Shown: positions 23,271 through 33,008 of the stretch, piece after piece
Layout of the letters: every line of letters begins with the position of its first letter
Numbering within the stretch: the first letter of the stretch is position 1
Notes under the pieces: generated by a model
The model's database searches: none
Seen by the model: the letters and a program-made list of their open reading frames with translations, nothing else
Told to the model about the DNA's origin: nothing
Made by a program: the position numbers and the translations under genes
Source: Hymenobacter montanus
GTDB lineage: Bacteria; Bacteroidota; Bacteroidia; Cytophagales; Hymenobacteraceae
Direction of reading: 5' to 3'
Assembly: GCF_014699115.1 (NCBI RefSeq)
Contig: NZ_JACXAD010000006.1
Coordinates: forward strand, 62,001 to 126,000
Length of the DNA: 64,000 nucleotides

Positions 23271-23954
23271 ATGGACTCGGCTCCGAACACTTCCTTGCGC
23301 ATCGAGCTCAATGACAAAATATTCCTGCGCGACCCGCAGGCCACCGACCTGGGCCGCCGCCTGGTGGCCGAAAGCGTGCTGCTCATCGACGAAATGGGGT
23401 TCGAGCATTTTACGTTTAAAAAGCTGGCTCAGCGGCTCAACTCCACCGAGGCTTCGCTGTATCGCTACTTCGAGAACAAGCACCGGCTGCTGGTTTATCT
23501 GGTATCGTGGTACTGGGCCTGGCTCCGCTACCAGATTCGGTTTCATACCCACAACGTGCCCGACGCCCGCGAGCGCCTGCGCCTGGTGCTGCGCATTCTC
23601 ACCCACGCCCACTACGACGACCCCTCGACGCCCCAGCTCGACGAAGCCGCGCTGTACCGCATCGTCGTCAACGAAGCCTCCAAGGCTTACCTGACCAAGG
23701 AAGTAGACCACGACGATCAGGCCGGCCTTTTCCGCGAATACAAAGCCCTGGCCGCGAGCATTGTCGCAGTGGTTCAAGGTATTAACCCCACTTACCCTTA
23801 CCCGCACGCGCTGGTGAGCACCTTGCTGGAAGCGGCCCGCAAGCAGTTGTTTTTTGCGCAACACCTGCCTTCCCTCACCGATACGCCCACGATGGCGGTC
23901 GAGGACGCTTTGTATGGTTTCCTTGAACATCTCGCCTTCTCTACCCTCGGCTAA
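23271..23954 (+). CDS. TetR-family transcriptional regulator
   Basis: The protein has 227 residues. A TetR_N helix-turn-helix occupies about residues 30-75: VAESVLLIDEMGFEHFTFKKLAQRLNSTEASLYRYFENKHRLLVYLV. The rest is a helical ligand domain. ATG at 23271 starts the conserved protein; the frame upstream overlaps the promoter region. It is followed after 53 bases by ABC, HlyD and TolC-type genes in the same direction, so it most likely represses this exporter operon through the palindrome at 23185-23205. Confidence 0.87.
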   Translation: MDSAPNTSLRIELNDKIFLRDPQATDLGRRLVAESVLLIDEMGFEHFTFKKLAQRLNSTEASLYRYFENKHRLLVYLVSWYWAWLRYQIRFHTHNVPDARERLRLVLRILTHAHYDDPSTPQLDEAALYRIVVNEASKAYLTKEVDHDDQAGLFREYKALAASIVAVVQGINPTYPYPHALVSTLLEAARKQLFFAQHLPSLTDTPTMAVEDALYGFLEHLAFSTLG

Positions 23955-24007
23955 GCTGAATTTTCCAGGACCTCAACCCCCGGGTTAAGCCCGGCTTATT
24001 TATCATC

Positions 24008-25741
24008 ATGGCTACTGCTTCCGTTTCTTCGCTTACTCCCGGCCAACGCCTGTGGCGCCTGCTCGGCGCCGAGCGGCGCGACATTGGCTACCTATATGTG
24101 TACGCCGCCTTCACGGGGCTGATCAGCCTTACCCTGCCCCTGGGCGTGCAGTCGGTAATTGGCTTTGTCAGTAGCGGGGCCGTCAGTACCTCGCTGATCG
24201 TGCTCATTGGCTTTATCGTGGTGGGCACCCTGCTGGTAGGGGCTTTGCAGGTGATGCAGGTCTACCTGGTGGAATTTATGCAGCAGCGCCTGTTTGCGCG
24301 GGTGGCCCTGGATTTTGCCGTGCGCCTGCCCCGCGTGCGCACCGAATCGCTGGACGGGCAGTACCTGCCGGAGCTGATGAACCGCCTGCTCGACACGCCC
24401 ACGCTCCAGAAAGGGCTGGCCACTCTCCTGATGGAGATTTCGGCGGCGGTACTGCAAATTCTATTCGGACTGCTGCTGCTCTCCTTTTACCACCCGGTCT
24501 TCATCGCCTTTGGCCTGCTGCTGCTGGCCCTGCTCGCCCTGATGATTCGCGTGACCGGCCCCAAGGGCCTCAGCACCAGCCTCACCGAGTCGAAATATAA
24601 ATACCGCGTGGTAGCCTGGCTCGAAGATGTGGCTCGCACCGTGCACACCTTTCGCCACCCACCCCGGCAGGAAATGGCCCTGCGCCGTACCGACACGCTC
24701 GTGGACGGTTACCTGGTGGCGCGCCAAAGCCACTTCCGGGTGTTGCTAACGCAGTATTGGGGCTTCGTGGCCTTCAAAACCCTGATTACGGCGGCGCTGC
24801 TCACCATCGGGTGCTGGCTGCTGCTCAGCAAGCAAATCAACATCGGCCAGTTCGTAGCCGCTGAAATCGTTATCATTCTCACCATCAATGCCGTGGAAAA
24901 GGTGTTGCTGAAGCTTGATGTGGTATACGACGCGCTGACCTCGCTCGATAAAATCGGCCACGTCCTGGATCTGCCCCTGGTAGGCGAGTGCCCCGCGACC
25001 GGCCTGGCGCTGGGACTGACGAGCGCGGGCTTAAATGTCGAGCTGCGGCACCTGAGCTATACCTATCCCGGAGGCAAAAAGCCCGCCGTACAGAACCTGG
25101 ACCTAGTTATTCGGGCGGGAGAGCACGTGGGCCTGACCGGGTTCGATGGGTCGGGCAAAACGTCGTTGCTCCGCGTGCTGGCCGGCTTGCTTGAAGGCTA
25201 CACCGGGCTGGTAGCCTACGACAGCCTGGCCATGCAAGACCTGACCGCTGATGCCTTGGGGCGGTCCGTGGGAGACAACATTGCCCACCAGGGCTTGTTT
25301 GAAGGCACGCTGCTGCAAAACCTGACCCTGGAACAGTCCGACATCTCGACCGACGACGTGGCCTGGGCCCTGGAGCTGGTGGGCCTGCGCGACGAGGTAT
25401 ACACTCGCCCGCAGGGGCTCAGTACCCCCCTGGGTATCGGCGTGCCACTGACCGACAGCACCCGGCAAAAGCTGCTGCTGGCCCGCGCCCTGGTGCGGCG
25501 CCCGCGCCTGCTGCTGCTCGACGGCTTCCTGCCCGGCGTGGAGCCCGCCGAGCGCCAGCGGGTGCTGAGCCGGGTGCTGGCCCCCGCCCACCCGTGGACC
25601 GTGCTGCTGGCTTCCGGCGACCCGCGGGTGCTGGCCTTGTGCCCGCGCCTGCTGGTGCTGCGTCAGGGCCAGCTCGTGGCCGATGGCGCGCACGCCGACG
25701 TGTTGCGGCAGCCGGAGCTGCGCCCGCTTCTGGCCGAATAA
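24008..25741 (+). CDS. ABC transporter (fused permease-ATPase) with degenerate ATPase
   Basis: The 577-residue protein has an ABC exporter membrane domain (residues about 25-300) and a nucleotide-binding domain (about 345-570). Walker A is intact (GFDGSGKTS, Lys384). The other motifs are not: the signature LSGGQ is replaced by LTDSTRQ (about 478-484), Walker B reads LLLLDGF with Gly506 where the catalytic Glu should be, and the switch His is missing (LLASGDPRV). It lacks an N-terminal C39 peptidase domain. With the HlyD- and TolC-like genes behind it, it looks like a type I secretion or efflux system, but ATP hydrolysis should be weak or absent. Confidence 0.85.
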   Translation: MATASVSSLTPGQRLWRLLGAERRDIGYLYVYAAFTGLISLTLPLGVQSVIGFVSSGAVSTSLIVLIGFIVVGTLLVGALQVMQVYLVEFMQQRLFARVALDFAVRLPRVRTESLDGQYLPELMNRLLDTPTLQKGLATLLMEISAAVLQILFGLLLLSFYHPVFIAFGLLLLALLALMIRVTGPKGLSTSLTESKYKYRVVAWLEDVARTVHTFRHPPRQEMALRRTDTLVDGYLVARQSHFRVLLTQYWGFVAFKTLITAALLTIGCWLLLSKQINIGQFVAAEIVIILTINAVEKVLLKLDVVYDALTSLDKIGHVLDLPLVGECPATGLALGLTSAGLNVELRHLSYTYPGGKKPAVQNLDLVIRAGEHVGLTGFDGSGKTSLLRVLAGLLEGYTGLVAYDSLAMQDLTADALGRSVGDNIAHQGLFEGTLLQNLTLEQSDISTDDVAWALELVGLRDEVYTRPQGLSTPLGIGVPLTDSTRQKLLLARALVRRPRLLLLDGFLPGVEPAERQRVLSRVLAPAHPWTVLLASGDPRVLALCPRLLVLRQGQLVADGAHADVLRQPELRPLLAE

Positions 25742-25905
25742 GCGACCCCAATGAATAGCCATTGGGCGGTAATGAGCGCCGCCGAAAACCAACTGGAGCT
25801 CGTTCGAGCAATGCTCCGCCGACGTTTCTCCTCGCCCTCTGATTTACTGCTCGTTGCCTCTTTCTGGACCGGCACGAGCTCACTGATAACCGTTAACCGA
25901 TAACT

Positions 25906-27315
25906 ATGCCTTTTGCCGAACATCCGCTTTCCGAAACCCACCCGCTGGCGAGCGGCTTCCGCTCGTACCAGCGGGTGCAGACGCCGAACCTGGGCCGGGT
26001 GCTGGCCCGCTGGGCGGCGGGGCTGGGGCTGCTCACGCTGCTGGCCGGCTTTCTGCCCTGGACCCAGAACATTCGCTCCACGGGCCGGCTCACAACCCTG
26101 CGACCCCAGGACCGCCCGCAAACCGTGCCCAGCACGCTGGCCGGCCGCATCGCCCGCTGGTACGTGCGCGAAGGCCAGTTGGTGAAAAAAGGCGACACCC
26201 TGGTGCAGATTGCCGAAATCAAGGAGAAGTACTTCGACCCCCAGCTCGTGCAGCGCACCCAGGAGCAGCTGACTGCCAAGCAAGGGGCTTTGCAGGAAAA
26301 CCAGGCGAAAAACCAGGCCCTGCAGCAGCAGATGCAAGCCCTGCGCGCCGGCTTGCAGGTGAGCCTGAACAAAGCCCGCAACAAAGTCATCCAGAGCGAG
26401 CTAAAAGTGAATTCCGACGAAGCCGACCTGCGGGCGGTCCGCAACGACTTCGCCATTGCCCAGCGCCAGCAGGAGCGCCAGGAAGCCTTGTACGCCCAAG
26501 GGCTGAAGTCGCTGACGGAGGTGGAGCAGCGCCGCCTCAAGTTTCAGGAGAGCACGGCCAAGCTGCAATCGGCGGAAAACAAGCTGGCCGCCAGCCGCCA
26601 GGAGCTAACCAATGCCCAACTGGAGCTGTCCTCGCTGGCGGCCGAGTATCAGGACAAGATGGCTAAGTCCGAGTCGGACCGCCGGTCCGTGACGGGGTAC
26701 CGCTTCGATACCGAAGGCCAGATTGCCAAAATGCGCAACGAGTTAGCTAACTTGAGCATCCGGGCCGGCTTCTACTTTATTACCGCTCCGCAGGATGGCT
26801 ACGTGGTGCGGGCCCTGAAAGAAGGGCTGGGTGAAATCGTGAAGGAAGGCGAGCCCATCGTGACGGTGATGCCCAACGCGCCAGTCCTGGCGGCTGAGCT
26901 CTACGTGCAACCCATGGACATTCCCCTGCTGACCGTGGGCCGCAAAGTGCGCCTGCAGTTCGACGGCTGGCCGGCACTGGTGTTCAGTGGCTGGCCCGGC
27001 ACCAGCTTCGGTACCTTCGGCGGGGTGGTGTCCGTTATCGATAACATCGACTCGCAAGGGCAGTACCGCATCCTGGTTACCCCCGACCCGGAGCTGGAGC
27101 CCTGGCCCAAACCCCTGCGGGTGGGTAGCGGCGTCTACGGCTGGGCCCTGCTCGACAATGTGACCATCTGGTACGAGCTGTGGCGGCAGCTCAACGGCTT
27201 CCCGCCCGACTTCGTCGGCGACCCCGGCGCGGCAAAAGATGGCAAAGGCGGCAAAGAAGGCAAAGAAGCCAAGAAGGCCGAAAAGGGCGGCGCTACTGAG
27301 GAGGAAGCGAAATGA
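25906..27315 (+). CDS. HlyD-family membrane fusion protein
   Basis: The 469-residue adaptor has one N-terminal transmembrane helix (LGLLTLLAGFLPW, about residues 38-55). It continues with a biotinyl/lipoyl-like half-motif (PSTLAGRIARWYVREGQLVKKGDTLVQI), a long coiled-coil hairpin (about 115-270) and the returning half-motif ITAPQDGYVVRALKEGLGEIVKEGEPIV. The C-terminal 40 residues are an unusual Lys/Gly/Glu-rich tail with repeated KDGKGGKEGKE units. It should bridge the inner-membrane ABC protein to the TolC-like channel. A gap of 164 bases separates it from the ABC gene, and it overlaps the next gene by 4 bases. Confidence 0.9.
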   Translation: MPFAEHPLSETHPLASGFRSYQRVQTPNLGRVLARWAAGLGLLTLLAGFLPWTQNIRSTGRLTTLRPQDRPQTVPSTLAGRIARWYVREGQLVKKGDTLVQIAEIKEKYFDPQLVQRTQEQLTAKQGALQENQAKNQALQQQMQALRAGLQVSLNKARNKVIQSELKVNSDEADLRAVRNDFAIAQRQQERQEALYAQGLKSLTEVEQRRLKFQESTAKLQSAENKLAASRQELTNAQLELSSLAAEYQDKMAKSESDRRSVTGYRFDTEGQIAKMRNELANLSIRAGFYFITAPQDGYVVRALKEGLGEIVKEGEPIVTVMPNAPVLAAELYVQPMDIPLLTVGRKVRLQFDGWPALVFSGWPGTSFGTFGGVVSVIDNIDSQGQYRILVTPDPELEPWPKPLRVGSGVYGWALLDNVTIWYELWRQLNGFPPDFVGDPGAAKDGKGGKEGKEAKKAEKGGATEEEAK

Positions 27316-28802
27316 GAAAAAGCGCGCTTCTGCTCAGCTTAAGCTGGCTGCTGGGCCACTGGGCCCTGGCGCAACCGCTGCGCCCGTCAGGTACCGGTAC
27401 CCCGCCCCCCGCGATGGTGGCCCCCCTGGCCGCCGCGACTGACCCGGCGGGTCCCGCCTTTGCGCTCGCCGACCTGCTTGCTTACGTCACGCTGCGCCAC
27501 CCCGTGGCGCGGCAGGCGGCGCTGCTGCCCGAGCGGGCTTTGCAGGAAGTGCGCTACGCCCGCGGCCTGTTCGACCCCGCCGCCACGAGTAAGTACTACG
27601 GCAAAACCTTGGGCGGCAAAGAGTACTTCCACGACTGGGACAGCCAGCTGCGCGTGCCGCTCTGGTTTGGCGCGGACGTGAAAGCAGGCTTTGAGCGCGG
27701 CACCGGCGCCTACGTCAACCCCGAGAACTACACCGCGCCGGCGGGGCTGAGCTACGTCGGGATCTCGGTTCCCCTGGCCCAGGGCCTGCTCATGGACGAG
27801 CGCCGGGCGGCCGTGCGCCAGGCGCAGGCCCTGCAGGGCCTGGCCGAAGCCGAGCGCCGCGGCGCCCTAAACAAGCTGCTGTTGCAGGCCGCCAAGGACT
27901 ACTGGGACTGGTGCCTGTCCTACGAGCGCCGCGAGCTGCTGCGCCAGAACGTGACCCTGGCCGACGTTCGCTTCCGCGCCGTGCGGGAGCGCGTGCGCCA
28001 GGGCGACCTGGCCGCGATCGACTCCATCGAGGCCCTGACGGAGCTGCAAAACCGGCAGGCCACGCTGGTGCAGGCCCAGGTGCAGTGGCAAAACGCCACC
28101 CTGCAGCTTAGCAACTACCTCTGGGACGAGCAAAACCAACCCCTGGACCTGCCCGCCACCGTCCGGCCGCAGCCCCTGCCCGGCCCCGCCAGTTGGCAGT
28201 CGCTCGCCCCCGACTCGTTGGCCGCCCTCACCGAGCGGGCCCAGCAAATTCACCCCGACCTGCAGAAAAGCCGGGCTAAGCTCCGCCAGCTGGGGCTGGA
28301 AGGCCGGCTGCTCAGCAACAAGCTGCTGCCCAAGCTTACCATCGACTATAATTTGCTGCAAGCCGGGCAGCCGTTCAACCCCGAAACCACTGCCCGCCTG
28401 AATAGCGCTTACCTGCAAAACAACTATAAGCTAGGCGCCAGCTTCTCGTATCCGCTGCTACTGCGCCAGGAGCGGAGCAAGCTTCAGCTCAACCGTCTGA
28501 AACAGCGGGAAACCGAGCTGGCCCTGCAGCAGAACACCCGGGAGGTGCAGACCACCGTGCGCACCGTGGCGGGCGAATGGGAGGCCTTGCGCGAACAGCT
28601 AGGCTTGCAGGAGCAAGTGGTGCGCAACGCCGAGCGCCTGCGCCAGGGCGAGCAAGTTCGTTTCGAAAGCGGGGAAAGCTCGGTGTTCTTGCTGAACTCC
28701 CGGGAATCGACCCTGGTGAGTGCCCGCGTGAAGCTGGCCGAGCTGCAATCTAAATTCGCCCAAACCCAGGCTACGCTACGCTGGGCGGCGGGCGGAAATT
28801 AA
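27312..28802 (+). CDS. TolC-family outer-membrane efflux protein
   Basis: The 496-residue protein has a signal peptide (ending near ALAQP, residue 20). It shows the TolC family's paired helical repeats: AVRQAQALQGLAEAERRGALNKLLLQAAKDYWDW and LADVRFRAVRERVRQGDLAAIDSIEALTELQNRQ in the first half, and ELALQQNTREVQTTVRTVAGEWEAL with RFESGESSVFLLNSRESTL in the second. Its ATG lies inside the end of the HlyD-type gene (overlap ATGA), so it is translationally coupled. It completes the ABC-HlyD-TolC exporter set. Confidence 0.9.
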   Translation: MRKSALLLSLSWLLGHWALAQPLRPSGTGTPPPAMVAPLAAATDPAGPAFALADLLAYVTLRHPVARQAALLPERALQEVRYARGLFDPAATSKYYGKTLGGKEYFHDWDSQLRVPLWFGADVKAGFERGTGAYVNPENYTAPAGLSYVGISVPLAQGLLMDERRAAVRQAQALQGLAEAERRGALNKLLLQAAKDYWDWCLSYERRELLRQNVTLADVRFRAVRERVRQGDLAAIDSIEALTELQNRQATLVQAQVQWQNATLQLSNYLWDEQNQPLDLPATVRPQPLPGPASWQSLAPDSLAALTERAQQIHPDLQKSRAKLRQLGLEGRLLSNKLLPKLTIDYNLLQAGQPFNPETTARLNSAYLQNNYKLGASFSYPLLLRQERSKLQLNRLKQRETELALQQNTREVQTTVRTVAGEWEALREQLGLQEQVVRNAERLRQGEQVRFESGESSVFLLNSRESTLVSARVKLAELQSKFAQTQATLRWAAGGN

Positions 28803-28981
28803 GTAAATAGTAATGGCGTTGGTTAAGGAAGCTTGATCTCGCAAAAGCCGGCGTGCTGCTTCCTTCAGCTTCTTGCCGCTAGCCTAGATACACTACACCC
28901 GCGCGGCCTTTGAGCCGCCGCAGGTAACTTATGTCTTACATGGTCATGACTGGGCGGACTCAGCCGGGCGGCCTCCACTCA

Positions 28982-30956
28982 CTATTGTACCAGAATCAGG
29001 GCCGAGCTGGCGGGGACCAGCAGCTCAGTTCCCAGGGCAGTTATTTTGCCGAGGCCTTTTTCATTTACCAGGTCGCCACGCAGCACTATCCGGTAGTCCC
29101 CGGCCGGCACGGGCACGGTGGTGGCGGTACGGTTGCCGTTGAATACCACTACAATATTCTGCCAGGGGTCGCCGCCGGCGTGGTCTTTCAGGCGGTAGGC
29201 AATGGTGCCGGCGGGTAAGTTGGGTAGAAATTCCAGGTGTTGCCGCACCAGCTCAGCCGTGGGGAGCCGAAAGGCCGGATGGGCGCGGCGCAGGGCAATT
29301 AATTGACGATAAAACGTGTAGACAGCCGCGTACCGGGCTTTGCGCGACCAGTCGAGTTGATTCACGCTGTCGGGCAAGTTATACGAGTTGGATGAGCCGC
29401 CTTTGGTGCGTAGGAATTCATCTCCCACGGGCAGGAACGGAATGCCTTGCGAGGTGAAAACAATGGTGTTGCTCAGCAAATCCAGGCGAATCAGCTCGGC
29501 CTCGCTGGCCTGGGGGTTGGCCGCGCGGAGCTTGTCCCAGAGCACCAGGTCGTCGTGGCAGGCCACGTAGTTAATGGCCTGGGCGGGGGAGGCCGCCCAG
29601 GGTGCCTTGGAGTAGTTGACCTTGGCATAGTCGAGCTGGGGATGCTGGGTGGCGGCCACGATGCCAAACTTTACGCTTTCCTCCAGGCCCGGCTGCCCGC
29701 TGGCAAAGCCGGGCTCGCTGTGGCGGGCGTAGTGGCCCTTTACGCCGTCGCGCAGCTCGTCGCCGAAAGCGGCGATGCGGTCGAGCTGGCCCAGGTTGGC
29801 TTTCACGGCGCGGCGGGCTTCGGGGAGGGGGGAGGGGCCAGCTGCCCAGCCCTCGCCGTACACCAGAATGCTGTGATCCTGCAGATCGAGGGCGACGCGC
29901 ACGGCGCGCATGGTTTCGCGGTCGAGCACCCCCATCAGGTCGAAACGGAAGCCATCGACGTGGTATTCGCGGGCCCAGTACGCCACCGACTCCACGATCA
30001 GCTTACGGACCATCGGGCGCTCGGAGGCCACTTCGTTGCCGCAGGCGCTGGCGTTGGCGAGGGTGCCGTCGGGATTGTGGCGGTAGTAGTAGCCGGGCAC
30101 CAACTGCTCGAAGGCGCTACGGGCCGCATCGGCGGTGTGGTTGTACACTACGTCGAGCACCACGCGCAGTCCTTCGCCGTGCAGGTTTTCGACCAGCTGC
30201 TTGAACTCCCGGATGCGCACGGCCGGGTCGGCGGCATCGGTGGCGTAGGAGCCTTCGGGCACGGAGTAGTGCAGCGGGTCGTAGCCCCAGTTGTAGCGAT
30301 TAGCACTGCTGGGCTGGCTTTCGTCGATGGAAGCGAAATCGTTGATGGGCAGCAGGTGCACGTGGGTCAGGCCCAGGTCCACCAAGTGGTCGAGGCCGGT
30401 GCTGACGCCCCCCGGGCCCCGGGTCCCGAGCTGCGCTACCCCCAGAAACTTGCCCTTTTGCCGGATCCCTGACTGTGGGTGCATGCTCAGGTCGCGCACG
30501 TGCACTTCGCCGATAACAACGTCGGTTGCTTGCTTAAGGGCCGGTCGCCGGTCGTCGGCCCAGCCGGGTGGCTGGGCCGTTGCGGGGTTAAGCACGGCCC
30601 CGCGTTGGCCGTTCAGGCCCACGGCGTGGGTATAGGGGTCAGCTACTTCGGCCATGACGCGGCCGGCAATGGTGGCTTGCACGGTGTAGAAACCCGTGGT
30701 ACCGGCGGGCAGGGCGTAGGTCCAGGTGCCGCCTTCGGCCTTTTGCATGGCGTAATCGGCTTGCAGTGGTATAAAGCCGCAGCCGCAAAGCTTCGGCGGT
30801 GGGGGCCCACACGCGGAGGGTGGCTTGTCCGGCGCGCCAGGTCAGGCCCAGGTCGGGGCCGTTGTAGGTGGGATACTTCGAGAAGTCGGGCTGGGGCGAG
30901 GCCGGGGCGGGCGAGGCAGCGGAAAGAAACACAAGCAGCAGAAGCGGGCGGATCAT
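28982..30956 (-). pseudogene. pulA: Type I pullulanase, one frameshift
   Basis: The gene encodes a glycoside hydrolase 13 enzyme that cleaves alpha-1,6 links of pullulan and glycogen. A signal peptide and the CBM48-like start (MIRPLLLLVFLSAASPAPAS; LGLTWRAGQATLRVWAPTAEA) are in one frame from 30956. The rest, from ADYAMQKAEGGTW on, is in another, so one frameshift lies near 30765. The large part is complete: the pullulanase signature YNWGYDP, DVVYNHT, the nucleophile Asp in GFRFDLMG, the acid Glu in VYGEGW, and HDD in NYVACHDD. A sequencing error or recent inactivation are both possible. Confidence 0.82.
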
Positions 30957-31140
30957 ACGTGCAAGTTCGGGGATTGGCGCTTCTTGTCGTTTGGGGCGCC
31001 GCAGCGCGGAGAGTAGCTGAAGCAGCCGCGCTTTGGCAATGGCCCGGTGGTGTGGTCGTGCCCGAACCGGGAAAACCTCCCCGCCGTCGATGTAATCCCG
31101 CTGGCGGTCGGTTTGGCCGGGGTTTGGGGACGGCATCGGT

Positions 31141-31148
31141 TATGTTTG
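31141..31148 (+). promoter_or_regulatory. Bacteroidota -7 box upstream of the LytS-type kinase gene
   Basis: TATGTTTG matches TAnnTTTG and lies 21 bases before the kinase start codon. TTTG at 31112 and 31123 are possible -33 contacts but neither is at ideal spacing. Confidence 0.45.
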
Positions 31149-31169
31149 CTTCAATTCCCGCCTCCACCC

Positions 31170-32246
31170 ATGGCCGTTCTGACTCCCCGACGCTACCTCA
31201 CGCCCCTGATCCACGTGTTGATGTGGGGCTTGTTCGGGCTGACATTTTTGCTGTTTCAGCCGCTCACCGGCCGCCTTACCATGCCACCCCAGTTCTGGCT
31301 GAGGCAAGCGCTGATGTTTTGCGTGTGGGTGGCCACGTTTTACTTCACGGCTCGAGTGAGTGTGCCGCGCCTGCTGTTTCAAGGCCGGACCGGCTGGTTT
31401 GTGCTGGCCCTGAGCGCCACCACTGTAGCGGTGCTGCTTTTTGGCAAGTTCCTGGAGCTGTCGCTGAATTTGCCCGCGCTCATGAATAAAGCCTTTGAGG
31501 CCGCGGCCGGCCGCCCCCGGCTGCTGAGTGGCCGGCCGCGCTTCGACTCAATGAGCCTGCTCACGACCATGTTCGTGCTCGGCATCAGCACCAGCATCAC
31601 GGTGGTTCAGAAGTGGCAGACCGACGCGCAGCTTCGCCAGACCTTGGAGCAGCAGCGGGTTAGTGCCGAGCTGTCGGTCCTCAAGGCGCAGATCAATCCG
31701 CACTTTTTCTTCAACACCCTCAACAACATCTACGCCCTTACCCTGCTCGATGGCGAGCAGGCCCGCACGGCCCTTCACCGGCTGTCGCGCATGATGCGCT
31801 ACGTGCTCTACGACACTGCCGGGGGCCTCACGCTGCTAAGCCAGGAGCTGGCTTTCGTGCAAGACTACATCACGCTCATGCAGTTGCGGCTCGATGAGCG
31901 GGTGACGGTCACCTTCGAGCGGCCCGAGCCGATCCGCGACGTGCCCGTAGCTCCCATGCTGCTCTTGCCCTTTCTGGAAAACGCGTTCAAACACGGTGTG
32001 GCGGCAACTTCGGCCAGCAGCATCTTCATCGCCTTGCGCCAGCCCACGCCCGAAGTAGTGGAGCTGGAAGTGCGCAACACCCGCCTGCCGCTGCCCGCCA
32101 CCGACCTGGCCGGGAGTAATGGCATCGGCCTGGCCAACACTCGCCGCCGCCTCGATTTGCTGTACCCCGGCCAGTTCACCCTGCTGGTGGAGGACCACAC
32201 GCCCGCCAATGAGTTTCGAGTTCATTTAACCTTGCACGTCGCATGA
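31170..32246 (+). CDS. LytS/YehU-type sensor histidine kinase
   Basis: The 358-residue protein has about four transmembrane helices (residues 10-165) and then a His_kinase domain: LSVLKAQINPHFFFNTLNNIYALTL, with the His in NPHF as phosphoacceptor. An ATP-binding HATPase segment follows (LLLPFLENAFKHGV and GNGIGLANTRRRLDLLYPG-like SNGIGLANTRRRL). No extracellular sensor domain is present, so the signal is probably sensed in the membrane. Its stop overlaps the start of the LytTR regulator (ATGA), which makes the partner certain by context. Confidence 0.92.
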   Translation: MAVLTPRRYLTPLIHVLMWGLFGLTFLLFQPLTGRLTMPPQFWLRQALMFCVWVATFYFTARVSVPRLLFQGRTGWFVLALSATTVAVLLFGKFLELSLNLPALMNKAFEAAAGRPRLLSGRPRFDSMSLLTTMFVLGISTSITVVQKWQTDAQLRQTLEQQRVSAELSVLKAQINPHFFFNTLNNIYALTLLDGEQARTALHRLSRMMRYVLYDTAGGLTLLSQELAFVQDYITLMQLRLDERVTVTFERPEPIRDVPVAPMLLLPFLENAFKHGVAATSASSIFIALRQPTPEVVELEVRNTRLPLPATDLAGSNGIGLANTRRRLDLLYPGQFTLLVEDHTPANEFRVHLTLHVA

Positions 32247-32986
32247 GCAGCCGGCCGCCCCTCAACTGCATTGCCGTCGACGATGAGCCCCTGGCCCTGG
32301 GCTTAGTCGCTTCCTTTATTCAAAAAACCCCCTTCCTGGAGTTGGTCGGCCGCTTCGGTAGCGCCGTTGAAGCGTTGAAGTACTTGCACGAGCACCCCGG
32401 CACGGTCGACGTAGCTTTCCTCGACATTCAAATGCAGGAGCTCAACGGGCTGGAGCTGGCCCGCGTACTGGGCTCCGCCGGCCCGCGTATCATTTTCACC
32501 ACTGCTTTCAGCCAATACGCCCTCGACGGCTACCGGGTCGACGCCCTCGACTACCTGGTTAAGCCCTTCAACTACGAGGAGTTTCTGCGAGCGGCGGCCA
32601 AAGCCCAGGCCTACGCCGCGCTCACCGCATCGGCCACCACCCCCGCGCTCGCCGGCCCGGAGGAAGAGGAGTATTTATTTCTTAAGGCGGAGTATCAACT
32701 GGTGCGCGTGGCCCTAAGCGACATTCTGTACATAGAAGGTTTAAAAGACTACGTCAAGGTCCACCTCAGCAGCGCCCCCCGCCCTCTACTCTCCCTCATG
32801 AGCCTGAAGGCCATGGAGGAGAAGCTGCCCGCGCGCCGCTTCATGCGCATTCACCGCTCATTTATCGTAGCTCTGGATAAAATTGAGGCCGTACGGCGCC
32901 TTACCATCCAGATCGGCGCCGCTACCATTCCAGTAGGCGAGCAGTACAAAGACGCCTTCCTACAGTTTCTCAGCCGCTGGACCTAG
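32243..32986 (+). CDS. LytTR-type response regulator
   Basis: The 247-residue protein has a receiver domain (residues 6-125) with the acidic pocket IAVDDEP, the phosphoacceptor Asp in VDVAFLDIQM, and the Lys in YLVKPF. It ends in a LytTR DNA-binding domain (about 148-245) with YLFLKAEYQLVRVALSDILYIEGLKDYVKVH and RFMRIHRSFIVALDKIEAV. It overlaps the kinase gene by 4 bases. Targets are unknown; a 44-bp inverted repeat and terminator follow. Confidence 0.93.
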   Translation: MSSRPPLNCIAVDDEPLALGLVASFIQKTPFLELVGRFGSAVEALKYLHEHPGTVDVAFLDIQMQELNGLELARVLGSAGPRIIFTTAFSQYALDGYRVDALDYLVKPFNYEEFLRAAAKAQAYAALTASATTPALAGPEEEEYLFLKAEYQLVRVALSDILYIEGLKDYVKVHLSSAPRPLLSLMSLKAMEEKLPARRFMRIHRSFIVALDKIEAVRRLTIQIGAATIPVGEQYKDAFLQFLSRWT

Positions 32987-33008
32987 CCCACGGACCACGG
33001 ATTCGCGA

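Noticed and set aside
28825-28865. Terminator after the TolC-like gene.
   Set aside because: Only an 8-bp stem with a 25-base loop and no T run; too weak to call.
29447-30472. A 341-codon open frame on the plus strand.
   Set aside because: It is antisense to the catalytic part of pullulanase, whose active-site motifs are clear.
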